Below, piece by piece: positions 8,431-17,699 of a stretch of 64,000 nt of DNA; the stretch's first letter is position 1, and each line of letters begins with the position of its first letter. The stretch spans positions 620,001 to 684,000 of the forward strand of contig NZ_JACHZX010000003.1 in the NCBI RefSeq assembly GCF_014193845.1, written 5' to 3'. A program made the position numbers and the translations under genes. Source of the stretch: Sphingomonas sp. BK345. Its GTDB lineage: Bacteria; Pseudomonadota; Alphaproteobacteria; Sphingomonadales; Sphingomonadaceae. The notes below the pieces were generated by a model, which saw only the letters and a list, made by a program, of their open reading frames with translations, had not been told where the DNA came from and did not search any database.

Positions 8431-9119
8431 ATCCGATCTTGCAGACCGACGCCGCGACGCTGTCGCCGATCGCGCTGTTCCTCCAGGCCGACTGGGTGGT
8501 GAAGGGCGTGATGCTCGGGCTGCTGCTCGCCAGTATCTGGACCTGGGCGATCATCATCGGCTTCTGGCTCAAGCTCGGCCGCACCAAGAAGAAGAGCGCG
8601 CAGTTCGAGCGCGACTTCTGGAAGGCGGACGACATCGACGCCTTCTACAAGAGCAACGGCCAGAGCGACCTGCCGTCCGCGCGCGTGCTCGCCGCGGGCG
8701 TCACCGAGTGGCGCCGTTCCACCCACGGCAACGTGATCGACCGCGACGGCACGCGCGAGCGGCTCGGCACCGTCATGGGCGCGGCGGTGGCCAAGGAGAT
8801 CGACGACATCTCGGACCGGCTCAACGTGCTCGCCACGGTCGGCTCGGTGGCGCCGTTCGTCGGGCTGTTCGGCACCGTCTGGGGCATCATGCGCAGCTTC
8901 ACCGCGATTGCGAGCCAGCAGAACACCAGCCTCTCGGTGGTGGCGCCGGGCATTGCCGAGGCGCTGTTCGCCACCGCGATCGGGCTGTTCGCGGCGATCC
9001 CCGCCGTGATCGCCTACAATCGCTTCGGCCATGCGATCAACCGCATCGAGGCGCGGCTCAACCGCTTCGCCGACGGCTTCCACGCCACGCTGTCGCGCCA
9101 GCTCGACGGCGAGCGCTGA
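8427..9119 (+). CDS. tolQ: Tol-Pal proton channel subunit TolQ
   Basis: The 230-residue ExbB/MotA-family inner-membrane protein begins with GTG 8427 inside the ybgC stop. Three TM segments are visible: VVKGVMLGLLLASIWTWAII near the N-terminus, TVGSVAPFVGLFGTVWGIMR in the centre, and APGIAEALFATAIGLFAAIP. The cytoplasmic loop lies between the first two. With TolR it forms the proton-driven motor that energises TolA and constricts the outer membrane at division. Length equals that of typical TolQ. A 12-base gap separates it from tolR. Confidence 0.95.
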   Translation: MNPILQTDAATLSPIALFLQADWVVKGVMLGLLLASIWTWAIIIGFWLKLGRTKKKSAQFERDFWKADDIDAFYKSNGQSDLPSARVLAAGVTEWRRSTHGNVIDRDGTRERLGTVMGAAVAKEIDDISDRLNVLATVGSVAPFVGLFGTVWGIMRSFTAIASQQNTSLSVVAPGIAEALFATAIGLFAAIPAVIAYNRFGHAINRIEARLNRFADGFHATLSRQLDGER

Positions 9120-9131
9120 GGGCTAACGCAC

Positions 9132-9563
<432 letters not shown>

Positions 9564-9570
9564 CGCCGAC

Positions 9571-10545
9571 GTGGAACGCGCCGAGAAGATCGGGCTGGGA
9601 GTCGCGGCGGCCGGGCATGTCTTGCTCTTCGGCCTGCTGTCGGTCGGCTTCCTCGACACGCCCAACCCGATCAAGCTGAAGCAGAACCCGGTCGAGGTCA
9701 GCCTCGTGCAGGACGTTGCGCTCGAGGCCGCCGCGCCCGCCGCGACCGAGCCGCCGTCGCAGCGCGTGTCGCCCGAGGCGGGCGAGCCGGTCGACTCGCC
9801 GCCGCCCGCCGCGGCGCCCCCCGCGCCGGTGCCCGCCCCCGCGCCGGTCCCCGAGCCGCGCCCCGAGCCCAAGCCGGAACCGAAGCCCGCGCCGCCGAAA
9901 CCGGCGCCGCCCAAGCCCGCGCCGCCGAAGCCGGCGCCCGCGCCTAAGCCCGAGCCAAAGCCGCAGCCCAAGCCCAAGCCGGCGCCGGCGGCGGAGAAGG
10001 CGCCGGCCAAGTCCGCGCCGACCAAGCAGCAGAGCGCGGCGAGCGCGCCGAGCAAGGCCAAGGCGCCCGCCGCCGCGGCCAAGGGCAGCGGCAAGACCGA
10101 GACCGCCAAGGCCGAGCGCGCCAAGGGCGGCCGGCTCGGCAGCGACTTCCTCAAGGGGCTCACCGCGGAGAAGAGCAGCGCCAAGGAGAGCGACGCGCCG
10201 CCGTCCGCGGCACGGGTCGACGCGCGCGCGCTGGCGGGGATCCAGCAGGCGATCGCGCGCCAGATCCAGCCCTGCGCCGACCGCCAGGTCGATCCCGGCC
10301 CCGGCGCCAACCAGATCGTCACCACGCTCAACCTGCGGCTCAACCGCGACGGCACGCTGGCGGCGGTGCCGACGGTGGTGCGCCAGTCGGGCGTCGACGA
10401 CGACAACCAGCGCTACGCGCGGCGCGTGGTCGATCTCGGCGTCGCCGCGTTCAAGGGCTGCTCGCCGCTCAAGCTGCCGGCCGAATATTACGCCACCGCC
10501 AACGGGGGGTGGAGCAACATCAACTACAATTGGAAACTGCGGTGA
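9571..10545 (+). CDS. tolA: Tol-Pal envelope-spanning protein TolA
   Basis: The 324-residue protein starts with GTG 7 bases after tolR. An N-terminal TM anchor (IGLGVAAAGHVLLFGLLSVGF) is followed by a long Pro/Ala/Lys-rich spacer, including tandem PKPAPPKPAP units at about residues 105-135. The C-terminal domain from about residue 215 begins VDARALAGIQQAIARQI, contains a Cys pair (PCADRQ, KGCSPL) and ends NINYNWKLR. TolA transmits motor energy across the periplasm to TolB-Pal. Its TGA overlaps the ATG at 10545 (ATGA-type overlap in the order TGATG), which fixes the apparent tolB start. Confidence 0.92.
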   Translation: MERAEKIGLGVAAAGHVLLFGLLSVGFLDTPNPIKLKQNPVEVSLVQDVALEAAAPAATEPPSQRVSPEAGEPVDSPPPAAAPPAPVPAPAPVPEPRPEPKPEPKPAPPKPAPPKPAPPKPAPAPKPEPKPQPKPKPAPAAEKAPAKSAPTKQQSAASAPSKAKAPAAAAKGSGKTETAKAERAKGGRLGSDFLKGLTAEKSSAKESDAPPSAARVDARALAGIQQAIARQIQPCADRQVDPGPGANQIVTTLNLRLNRDGTLAAVPTVVRQSGVDDDNQRYARRVVDLGVAAFKGCSPLKLPAEYYATANGGWSNINYNWKLR

Positions 10546-12185
10546 TGCGACTCCGACTCTGCGGTTCTACGCCCTTCCGCCGGGCCTCTTCCCTGACCGC
10601 CGCCGCGCTGCCGGTGGGGGGACTAACATCGCCCGCTACACCCACTCCGTCATGCCGGACTTGGTCCGGGATCCAGGGTGCTGCAAACTCGTTGAGCGCG
10701 GCGCGCGCGGGCCGGTGGATCCCGGACCAAGTCCGGGATGACGGAAGAGGGGCGGGGCGCAGGCGCGGAACCATCATCGGTGCGCTGGCGCCCACCGCGC
10801 TCCTCGCCTCCGCCGCCGCGCTGCTCGCCACCCCCGCCGCGGCGCAGCTCGTCCCGCCCGCCGGCGCCCCCGCCGCGCCCGCGCCCGCGCAGCAGCCCGG
10901 CACGCCCGTGGGCCAGACCCCGCCGCCGCTCGAGGTGGACGTCACCGGCGGCATCTCGGCGCCGATGCCGATCGCGATCCCGCCGATGCCGACCCAGTCG
11001 GTGGTGCAGACTCCCGCCGGCCCGACCGACCGGCTCGGCCGCCAGCTCAGCGAGATCGTCGCCAACGACCTGCGCAACTCCGGGCTGTTCAACCCGCTGG
11101 CAGGTGCCGCGACGCGCGCGATCGCCTTTCCCGAGGTGACCGCGCCCACCTACGACTATTGGGGCGGCTCGGGCGCGCAGGCGCTGGTGCAGGGCTATAT
11201 CCGCGCCAATGGCGACGGCACGCTGACGGTGGGCTGCTACCTCTATGACGTCTCGGCGCGCACCGAGCTGACGCGCCAGGGCTTCGTCGTGCCGCCGTCG
11301 GACTGGCGTCGCGCCGCGCACAAATGCGCCGACATGGTCTATACCCGCCTCACCGGCGAGGGCGCCTATTTCGACAGCCGCGTCGTCTATGTCAGCGAGA
11401 CCGGGCCCAAGGCCAACCGCATCAAGCGGCTCGCGATCATGGACCAGGACGGCGCCAACAGCCGCTTCCTCACCGCCGGCTCGTCGATCGTGCTGACGCC
11501 GCGCTTCGCGCCCAACCAGCAGTCGATCGTCTATATGAGCTACGTGGGACGGACGCCCGCCATCTATGTCTACGAGCTCGGCTCGGGGCGGCAGCGGCTG
11601 GTGGTGCAGAACGTCGCCACCACCTTCGCGCCGCGCTTCTCGCCGGACGGGCGCTACATTCTTTTCTCGATGGCGCAGGCGGGCAACACCGACCTGTACC
11701 GCGTCTCGGCTGCGGGCGGCACGCCGCAGCGGCTGACCAACTCGCCCGGCATCGACACCGGCGGCAGCTATTCGCCCGACGGCTCCCGGATCGTGTTCGA
11801 GAGCGATCGCTCGGGCGGACAGCAGATCTACGTGATGAACGCCGACGGCTCGAACCAGCAGCGCATCAGCTTCGGCGGCGGGCGCTACGCCACGCCGGTG
11901 TGGAGCCCGCGCGGCGACCTGATCGCCTTCACCAAGATCCAGGGCGCGTTCCGCATCGGCATCATGAGTCCGAACGGCTCCGGCGAGAAGCTGCTGACCA
12001 ACAGCTGGCAGGACGAGGGACCGTCGTGGAGCCCCAACGGCCGCGTGCTGATGTTCTTCCGCCAGGGCCGCGGCAACGCCGGCAAGGCCGATCTGTGGTC
12101 GGTCGACCTGACGGGCGTCAACGAGCGCCGCGTGCCGACGCCGCTCGACGGCTCGGATCCGGCCTGGGGGCCATTGCGCCCGTGA
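10545..12185 (+). CDS. tolB: Tol-Pal periplasmic beta-propeller TolB with a palindromic element in its N-terminus
   Basis: From ATG 10545 the protein has 546 residues, roughly 100 more than usual. The mature part is standard TolB: an N-terminal domain (DRLGRQLSEIVANDLRNSGL) and a propeller with repeated PRFSPDGR, SYSPDGSRIVFESDR and SWSPNGRVLMFF blades. Between the start, which is coupled to tolA, and a clear signal-peptide core (ALAPTALLASAAALLATPAAAQ), a 97-base repeat at 10648-10744 is read in frame. This leaves the export signal about 80 residues inside. No ATG or GTG exists in frame after the repeat; TTG 10692, inside the element, is the only common alternative start I see. Function is certain; the start is not. 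Confidence 0.9.
   Translation: MRLRLCGSTPFRRASSLTAAALPVGGLTSPATPTPSCRTWSGIQGAANSLSAARAGRWIPDQVRDDGRGAGRRRGTIIGALAPTALLASAAALLATPAAAQLVPPAGAPAAPAPAQQPGTPVGQTPPPLEVDVTGGISAPMPIAIPPMPTQSVVQTPAGPTDRLGRQLSEIVANDLRNSGLFNPLAGAATRAIAFPEVTAPTYDYWGGSGAQALVQGYIRANGDGTLTVGCYLYDVSARTELTRQGFVVPPSDWRRAAHKCADMVYTRLTGEGAYFDSRVVYVSETGPKANRIKRLAIMDQDGANSRFLTAGSSIVLTPRFAPNQQSIVYMSYVGRTPAIYVYELGSGRQRLVVQNVATTFAPRFSPDGRYILFSMAQAGNTDLYRVSAAGGTPQRLTNSPGIDTGGSYSPDGSRIVFESDRSGGQQIYVMNADGSNQQRISFGGGRYATPVWSPRGDLIAFTKIQGAFRIGIMSPNGSGEKLLTNSWQDEGPSWSPNGRVLMFFRQGRGNAGKADLWSVDLTGVNERRVPTPLDGSDPAWGPLRP
10648..10744. repeat. palindromic element, family A, inside tolB reading frame
   Basis: Starts CGTCATGCCGGACTTGGTCC and ends with the inverse (GGACCAAGTCCGGGATGACG). 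It is a member of the family found at 33285, 48291, 56158, 57890 and 63956. It lies wholly within the open tolB frame and is translated as a segment containing RTWSGIQ and WIPDQVRDD, the usual readthrough of this repeat. Confidence 0.9.
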
Positions 12186-12253
12186 GCGGAAGCGGCGACA
12201 CTCGATCCTGAGATACGATGACCAAGACATTGGCGAACATGGGAGAACAAGCG

Positions 12254-12769
12254 ATGGCACGACTGACGACCACCCTGTTGATGGCGACCGCCCTTGTGGC
12301 CACCGCGGCCTGCTCGAAGAAGCGCCCCGACGTGCTGCCGCCCGCCCCCGGCGGCGCCCCCGAGACGCCCCCGCCGCCCTCGACCGACCCCAATGGCGGG
12401 ATTACGCCGGGCTCGGCGGCCGATTTCAAGCGCTCGGCGCAGAGCGACACGGTGCTGTTCGGGCTCGACATGTACGACATCGACGGCACCGCGCGCGGTA
12501 TCCTCGACAGCCAGGCGGCGTGGCTGACGCGCTATCCCAACGTGCGCATCACGGTGGAGGGCCATGCCGACGAGCGCGGCACGCGCGAGTATAACCTGGC
12601 GCTGGGCGACCGCCGCGCCAATGCGGCGAAGAACTATCTGGTGGCGCGCGGCATCGCGCCGGCGCGGATCACCACGATCAGCTACGGCAAGGAGCGTCCG
12701 GTCGCGCTCGGCTCGGACGAGGAGAGCTGGGCGCAGAACCGCCGCGCCGTCACCGTCGTGGTGGGCTGA
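12254..12769 (+). CDS. pal: peptidoglycan-associated outer-membrane lipoprotein Pal
   Basis: The 171-residue product has a lipoprotein signal with lipobox LVATAAC, then a Pro-rich linker and an OmpA-like domain with VLFGLDMYDID and the peptidoglycan-binding pattern VEGHADERGTREYNLALGDRRA. It anchors the outer membrane to peptidoglycan and receives TolB. I chose ATG 12254, which has GGGAGAA upstream and places the signal correctly; the frame is open to 12218. It follows tolB by 68 bases. The usual next gene, cpoB, is missing here. Confidence 0.95.
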   Translation: MARLTTTLLMATALVATAACSKKRPDVLPPAPGGAPETPPPPSTDPNGGITPGSAADFKRSAQSDTVLFGLDMYDIDGTARGILDSQAAWLTRYPNVRITVEGHADERGTREYNLALGDRRANAAKNYLVARGIAPARITTISYGKERPVALGSDEESWAQNRRAVTVVVG

Positions 12770-12774
12770 TCCGA

Positions 12775-12807
12775 TCGCGCCCGACCCGGATCGGCGATCG
12801 GGCGCGA
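12775..12807 (+). terminator. hairpin after pal
   Basis: TCGCGCCCGA (12775-12784) and TCGGGCGCGA (12798-12807) form a perfect 10-bp stem with a 13-base loop, six bases after the pal stop. There is no proper T-run, so this is a likely end of the tol-pal transcript rather than a textbook terminator. Confidence 0.5.
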
Positions 12808-12945
12808 TAATCACCGCGTTGCGTCACCCAAGATGGTGAGTGTCCCTGCGGGCTTTGATCGAAGTAATTGACAAGATGAGGGTCGTGGCTTTGTTGCTTT
12901 CGAGCAACAGAGTTGCGACTCTTTTGTTGCAGGGGTCACCCTCCC

Positions 12946-12969
12946 GTCTCGGCCATCGGCGGCCGAGAC
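12946..12969 (+). promoter_or_regulatory. leader hairpin directly upstream of TonB receptor start
   Basis: GTCTCGGCC (12946-12954) pairs perfectly with GGCCGAGAC (12961-12969) around a 6-base loop. The stem ends one base before the AAGGGGTGGG ribosome site of the receptor at 12982. A stable stem there could control translation or message stability. Role inferred from position only. Confidence 0.35.
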
Positions 12970-12981
12970 AAGGGGTGGGAC

Positions 12982-15900
12982 ATGAGCAGGGTGACGTTAC
13001 TCGCCGCGACCGCGTTGGTCGGCGGCCTGATGGTGCCGGGCGCGGTACGCGCGCAGACGGCGGCGAGCGAGCAGGTGCCGTCGGCGGCTCCCGCGGTCGC
13101 GACCGATCGCGAGGAGGCGCCGGCCGAGGTGGTGGTCACCGGCTCGCGCATTTTCCAGCCCGCCTATGACGGCGTGATCCCCGGCGCGCAGGTCAGCGGC
13201 GAGCAGATCCAGCGCCGCACCTTCACCAACGCGCTCGACGCGCTGACCGACGTGCCGTTCATCGGCAGCGGCGCCTCCGCTTACGGCGACAACGGCGGCC
13301 AGCCCGCCAGCCTCGGTCAGGCCTATGTCGACCTGTTCGATCTCGGCTCGGCGCGGACGCTGACGCTGGTTAACGGCCGGCGCTACGTCTCCGGCAACGC
13401 GGCGTCGCTGTTCGTCGCCAACAATGCGCCGGGGTCGCAGGTCGATCTCAGCACGATCCCGGCGGCGCTGATCGCGCGCACCGATGCGGTGACGGTCGGG
13501 GGCGCGGTGGCCTATGGCTCGGATGCGATCGCGGGCGTGGTCAACATCGTGCTCAAGGACGACGTGCAGGGCCTCTCGCTCGGCGCGCTGAGCGGGCTGA
13601 CCGCGCGGGGCGACGGCGCGCGCTATCGGTTGAGCGCGCTCGGTGGGACCAACTTCGCGGACGGCCGCGGCAACGTCACCGTCGCGCTCGAATATGATCG
13701 CGACGACGCGCTCTACGGCGACGCGCGCGCGGGCTATCGCGCCAACTGGCAGGCGCCGACGAGCTTCCGCGACGGCGGCGTGCGCAACGCGGCCTACACG
13801 CCGACGCTCGATGGCAGCGGCGGCAGCGCGTTCCTCCCCGCCGCCTCGGACAAGGTACCGCGCCTGATCGCGGGGGCGGGCTATCGCGGCGGATCGTTGC
13901 TGTACTCGCACCCTGGCGCGGTCTTCAGTTTCGACGCGCCGGGCGACCTAGCCGATGATCTGCCCCGCGACTTCCAGGGCCTGATCACGACCGATCCCAA
14001 TGATCCGGAAGCCTCACCCGGCTATCGGCCCGAGACGCTATGGACGATGCCGCGCAACACCAACCTTGTGCCCGGTCGCCCGATGGCACGCGGCAACGGC
14101 TGCCGGGTGACCGATCTCACCGGCTTCTGCGCCTTTGCGCCGGAGTCGCTGCCGGGCACCCGCGCCGACGAGACCGGCGCGGCGGCGCGCGACGCGTTCG
14201 ACGCCGCGGTGATCGCGCGCTACGCCCCCGCGCTGGCGGGAGCGGGCGGGACCGCGGCGCAGCGCGACTCGCTTGCGCTCAACCTGCTCCAGGCGCACCT
14301 GCCGACCCCGCGCGACTATCTGAAGGTGCATCCCGGCACCGACATCAACGCCTTTATCGGCAGCTTCGTGAAGGGCTTCCTCACCGCGCCCAATCGCAAC
14401 GCGGCGACCCGCGGCGCGCTGCCGCGCGTGGCCCTGCCGCTCCAGTTCGACGCCAGCGGTGGGCTGCGCGCGATCCTGCCCGCGGTGATCGCCGACCCCG
14501 ACGTGACGCCGAGCACGACCGGCGCTGCGATCGGCGGCGACCCCGCCGACGTCGACCAGGGCGCGCGGCTTAATCTGCTGCATGCGGAGCAGGACCGCGC
14601 CATCGCCGACCTAATCGCGCATTACACCGTGAGCGACGCGCTGACGCTCTACACCGAAAACCACTATGCCCGCGTGCGCAGCCTCGTCCCGCGGGCGGAG
14701 GGATTGGGCAATTCAGTATCTTACGCGAGCGCGGAATATAGCGCGTTGGCGATCCAGCTGAGCAACCCGTATCTCAGCCAACAGGCACGCGATCTGCTCG
14801 AGCGGGCAGGAGTGACCGACCGCTTCCTGCTCTCGCGCACCAACCAGGACCTCTACGACCGCCGTCCAACGGTGGCGACCAGCGACACCTATCGCACCGT
14901 CGTCGGCGCGCGCGGCGAGTTCCCCGCTTTCGGCAAGACGACGCACTATGACGCGTCGCTCAGCTATGCCGCCAACGATCTGGTCCGCCGCGAGGATCAG
15001 ATCCGCGACATCGAATATGCGCTCGCCGCCGATGCGGTGCGCGATGCCGCCGGTAACATCGTCTGCCGCGCTCAAACGCCGCAGGGCGCCGCGGTGCTCG
15101 GTACTACGCCCTATGGCGTGATCGGCCAGGAGATCGTGCGCGATCGCGACCGCGCCGATCATTTGACGGAGCATTATCTGCGTCGCACCGTCTCGGCCGC
15201 GCAGATCGCCGCCTGCCGTCCGCTCGACCTGTTCGGCTACGGGCAGATGTCCGCCGAGGCGCGCGACTATGTGATGGCGCCGACGCTCCTGACCAATCGC
15301 TCGCGCATGCTGTTCGGGCAGGCCTCGCTGAGCGGCGCGCTGGTCGATCTCCCCGGCGGCACCGCGCGCTACGCGCTGTTCGGCGAATATCGTCGCGAGA
15401 GCATTGACTATCGCAACGACGAGCTGTCGCGGACCGGCGGCACGCGCTCGGTCGCGCTCGCCGACACGCAGGGTCATATCCAGTCGGCCGAGTTCGGCGG
15501 CGAGGCGATCGTGCCGCTGCTCGGCGAGAACTTCTCCGCACCGCTGGTCCGCGAGCTGCACTTCCAGCCCGGCATCCGCTTCGTCCGCCAGAGCGGCGCC
15601 GCGCCCGACGTGCGACTGCTCGACGGCAGCGAGATCACGCAGCGCGAGCGGGGCAAGTGGAACCGCATCTGGTCGCTCGCGGGCACGTGGCGCCCGGTCC
15701 ACGCGCTACAGGTGCGCGGCAACGTCACCCGCTCGATCCGCCAGCCGAGCATCACGGAGCTGTTCCTCGGCGGTCAGTCAGCCTTCAGGTGGCCGACCGA
15801 TCCCTGCGCGTCGAGCGAGATCGGCCAGGGACTGCACCCGCAGACCCGCCTGGCCAACTGCCGACGCGCGGTGATCGACGCCGGTCTGGCGAGCGACACG

Positions 15901-16785
15901 GCCGGCGCCGACCAGTTCCTCAACACCTACGTGCCCTCGGGTGTGGCGATCACCGGCGTTGACAACGGTACGCCGGGGTTGCGCCCGGAGCGCGGCAAGA
16001 GCTGGACGGTCGGCGCGGTGCTCACCCCGGCCTTTCTGCCGCGGCTCAAGCTGAGCGGCGACTATGTCCATGTGCTCGTCGAGGATCAGATCAGCCTGGT
16101 CGACTCCGACACCGAGCTCCAGCTCTGCTACGACAGCCCGACCTATCCGGACACGTCGCGCAGTCTGGGGGTTAACACCTGCGGCTTCTACAAGCGCCTG
16201 CCGAGCAGCCACCAGCGCGCGTTCGAATTGGCCGATGGCTTCAACGACAGCTTCCTCAATCTCGGCAAGCTCAAGGTGGAGGCGGCCAACGCCACGCTCG
16301 ACTATTCGGTGCCGCTCGGCGGCGAGAGCGGCAAGCTCACGCTCTACGCCAACGTCTACCGGCTGTTTCACTACCTCAATGCACCGGACAACGACCTGAG
16401 CGCCGCTTATGAGTCGGCCGGGAGCATCGGCTTCAGCAAGTGGCGCACGCAGCTGCGTCCGGGCTACGAACGCGGCGGCTTCTTCGCGCAATGGGTGTGG
16501 AACTGGAACAACGCCACGCGCTACTTCTCCGCGGGCGCGCCGGTGGAGGGCACCGATGCCGAGAACGAGATCCGCGACTTCATCCGCGTGCCCGGCTACA
16601 GCCTGCACGATGCCACCGTCGGCTATGCCTTCGGCGAGCAGCGGCGCTTCGGACTAACGTTCAACGTCAGCAACGTCTTCGACAAGCTGACCGCGGGCAC
16701 GGCGGTACAATCCTATGCTTTCAGGAGCACCATCATCGACGACTTCGGCCGCCGCTTCACCTTGAGCGTCGACGTGAAGTGGTGA
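12982..16785 (+). CDS. large TonB-dependent outer-membrane receptor
   Basis: The 1267-residue protein starts at ATG 12982 (AAGGGGTGGG upstream) with a signal peptide (LLAATALVGGLMVPGAVRAQ). The TonB box region EVVVTGSRI and the plug (ARTLTLVNGRRYV, TDAVTVGGAVAYGSDAIAGVVNI) are intact. The barrel is long, with conserved RGNVTRSIRQPSITELF and PGLRPERGKSWTVGAV, and the protein ends VDVKW with a terminal aromatic residue. Four Cys in the extracellular region from RWPTDPCASS to NTCGFYK could form disulphides. VTGSRI-type receptors are abundant in sphingomonads and import glycans, peptides or other large substrates; no neighbour reveals which. It stands alone as a transcript. Confidence 0.88.
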   Translation: MSRVTLLAATALVGGLMVPGAVRAQTAASEQVPSAAPAVATDREEAPAEVVVTGSRIFQPAYDGVIPGAQVSGEQIQRRTFTNALDALTDVPFIGSGASAYGDNGGQPASLGQAYVDLFDLGSARTLTLVNGRRYVSGNAASLFVANNAPGSQVDLSTIPAALIARTDAVTVGGAVAYGSDAIAGVVNIVLKDDVQGLSLGALSGLTARGDGARYRLSALGGTNFADGRGNVTVALEYDRDDALYGDARAGYRANWQAPTSFRDGGVRNAAYTPTLDGSGGSAFLPAASDKVPRLIAGAGYRGGSLLYSHPGAVFSFDAPGDLADDLPRDFQGLITTDPNDPEASPGYRPETLWTMPRNTNLVPGRPMARGNGCRVTDLTGFCAFAPESLPGTRADETGAAARDAFDAAVIARYAPALAGAGGTAAQRDSLALNLLQAHLPTPRDYLKVHPGTDINAFIGSFVKGFLTAPNRNAATRGALPRVALPLQFDASGGLRAILPAVIADPDVTPSTTGAAIGGDPADVDQGARLNLLHAEQDRAIADLIAHYTVSDALTLYTENHYARVRSLVPRAEGLGNSVSYASAEYSALAIQLSNPYLSQQARDLLERAGVTDRFLLSRTNQDLYDRRPTVATSDTYRTVVGARGEFPAFGKTTHYDASLSYAANDLVRREDQIRDIEYALAADAVRDAAGNIVCRAQTPQGAAVLGTTPYGVIGQEIVRDRDRADHLTEHYLRRTVSAAQIAACRPLDLFGYGQMSAEARDYVMAPTLLTNRSRMLFGQASLSGALVDLPGGTARYALFGEYRRESIDYRNDELSRTGGTRSVALADTQGHIQSAEFGGEAIVPLLGENFSAPLVRELHFQPGIRFVRQSGAAPDVRLLDGSEITQRERGKWNRIWSLAGTWRPVHALQVRGNVTRSIRQPSITELFLGGQSAFRWPTDPCASSEIGQGLHPQTRLANCRRAVIDAGLASDTAGADQFLNTYVPSGVAITGVDNGTPGLRPERGKSWTVGAVLTPAFLPRLKLSGDYVHVLVEDQISLVDSDTELQLCYDSPTYPDTSRSLGVNTCGFYKRLPSSHQRAFELADGFNDSFLNLGKLKVEAANATLDYSVPLGGESGKLTLYANVYRLFHYLNAPDNDLSAAYESAGSIGFSKWRTQLRPGYERGGFFAQWVWNWNNATRYFSAGAPVEGTDAENEIRDFIRVPGYSLHDATVGYAFGEQRRFGLTFNVSNVFDKLTAGTAVQSYAFRSTIIDDFGRRFTLSVDVKW

Positions 16786-16791
16786 CCGTCC

Positions 16792-16815
16792 GCGCTCCTG
16801 CTCCGGCGGGAGCGC
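16792..16815. terminator. short hairpin between convergent genes
   Basis: GCGCTCC and GGAGCGC form a 7-bp stem immediately after the TonB receptor stop and before the stop of the convergent oxygenase gene. No T-run; weak evidence. Confidence 0.3.
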
Positions 16816-16819
16816 ACCC

Positions 16820-17671
16820 TCACCGCGCCCGCAACGCCCAGCGCATCACCCGGCTCATCCCGTCCGCGCCGGCGCGGATCGCGGGGCGTGCGGCGGCGGG
16901 CTGGAGGCGGCCGTGCAGCGCCGCCGCCCAGCCCGGCAGCAGGTCCACCGCCGCCGCGCTCGCCACGGTCAGCGCCGCGGCGGCGGCGGGGTCGTCGCCG
17001 GGCGCGAGCAGCGCCGCCGCCACCTCGCGCGTGCGATGGTCGGCGCGCAGCTCGGGCAGGATCCGCGCGTAATAGGCCGCCACCGCGGCGCGCGAGCGCG
17101 GCACCTCGACGGCGCCGAGCTTCTCCGCCACCACCGCGGTGTCGGCGAGATAGCGGTCCTGCTCGGCCGCGCTCAGCGACGCGTCGCGGTAGCGCAGATA
17201 GCCGCGCAGGAAGCTGTCCACCTCCGCGACGTGGATCCAGGTGAGCAGCGCCGGGTCGTCGGCACGATAGGGCGTGCCGTCGGGCAGCGTGCCGGTGACA
17301 TGGTCGTGAACGCGACGCACCTGCGCGATCGCGCGCTCGGCGGTGTCGGTCGCCCCGAAGGTGGTGACGGCGATGAAGCTGGCGGTGCGGCGCAGCCGGC
17401 CGAGCCGGTCGTCGCGGAAGCCGCTATGGTCCCACACCCCGGCCAGCGCGCGCGGGTGGAGCATCTGAAGCAGCAGCGCGGAGATGCCGCCGATCATCAT
17501 CGCCGAGAAATCGGCGTGGACCGCCCAGGCGGGCGAGTCGCGCGCGATCAGGCCGGGATCGTCGGCCGCGCGCGCCAGGTCGAGCTGCTCGCTCGCCACC
17601 AGCGCGCGCAACCGGTCGCCGAGCGCGCCGCGCGCGCGCTCGACCAGACCGGCCGCGGGGGCGTCGCTCAC
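16820..17671 (-). CDS. MpaB/latex-clearing oxygenase-like protein (DUF2236)
   Basis: The 283-residue soluble protein belongs to the oxygenase MpaB family (DUF2236), heme-binding proteins related to rubber oxygenase. Visible family blocks are HADFSAMMIGGISALLLQMLHP near residue 55, GVWDHSGFRDDRLGRLRRTASFI, VHDHVTGTLPDGTPYRADDP and LLTWIHVAEVDSFLRGYLRY; the conserved His residues in these blocks are the likely heme ligands. I chose GTG 17671 because upstream sequence is Arg-rich and overlaps the mucR-like gene; a GGGGATCGGGG stretch precedes it. It lies 28 bases after that regulator and is probably co-transcribed. Substrate unknown. Confidence 0.82.
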   Translation of the reverse strand: MSDAPAAGLVERARGALGDRLRALVASEQLDLARAADDPGLIARDSPAWAVHADFSAMMIGGISALLLQMLHPRALAGVWDHSGFRDDRLGRLRRTASFIAVTTFGATDTAERAIAQVRRVHDHVTGTLPDGTPYRADDPALLTWIHVAEVDSFLRGYLRYRDASLSAAEQDRYLADTAVVAEKLGAVEVPRSRAAVAAYYARILPELRADHRTREVAAALLAPGDDPAAAAALTVASAAAVDLLPGWAAALHGRLQPAAARPAIRAGADGMSRVMRWALRAR

Positions 17672-17699
17672 GCCCCGATCCCCGCGGCCGGCGTCAGGC

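Noticed and set aside
12868..12896. TTGACA with a 17-base spacer as a promoter of the large TonB receptor
   Set aside because: The corresponding -10 (TTGTTG) is poor, so only the -35-like hexamer stands out.
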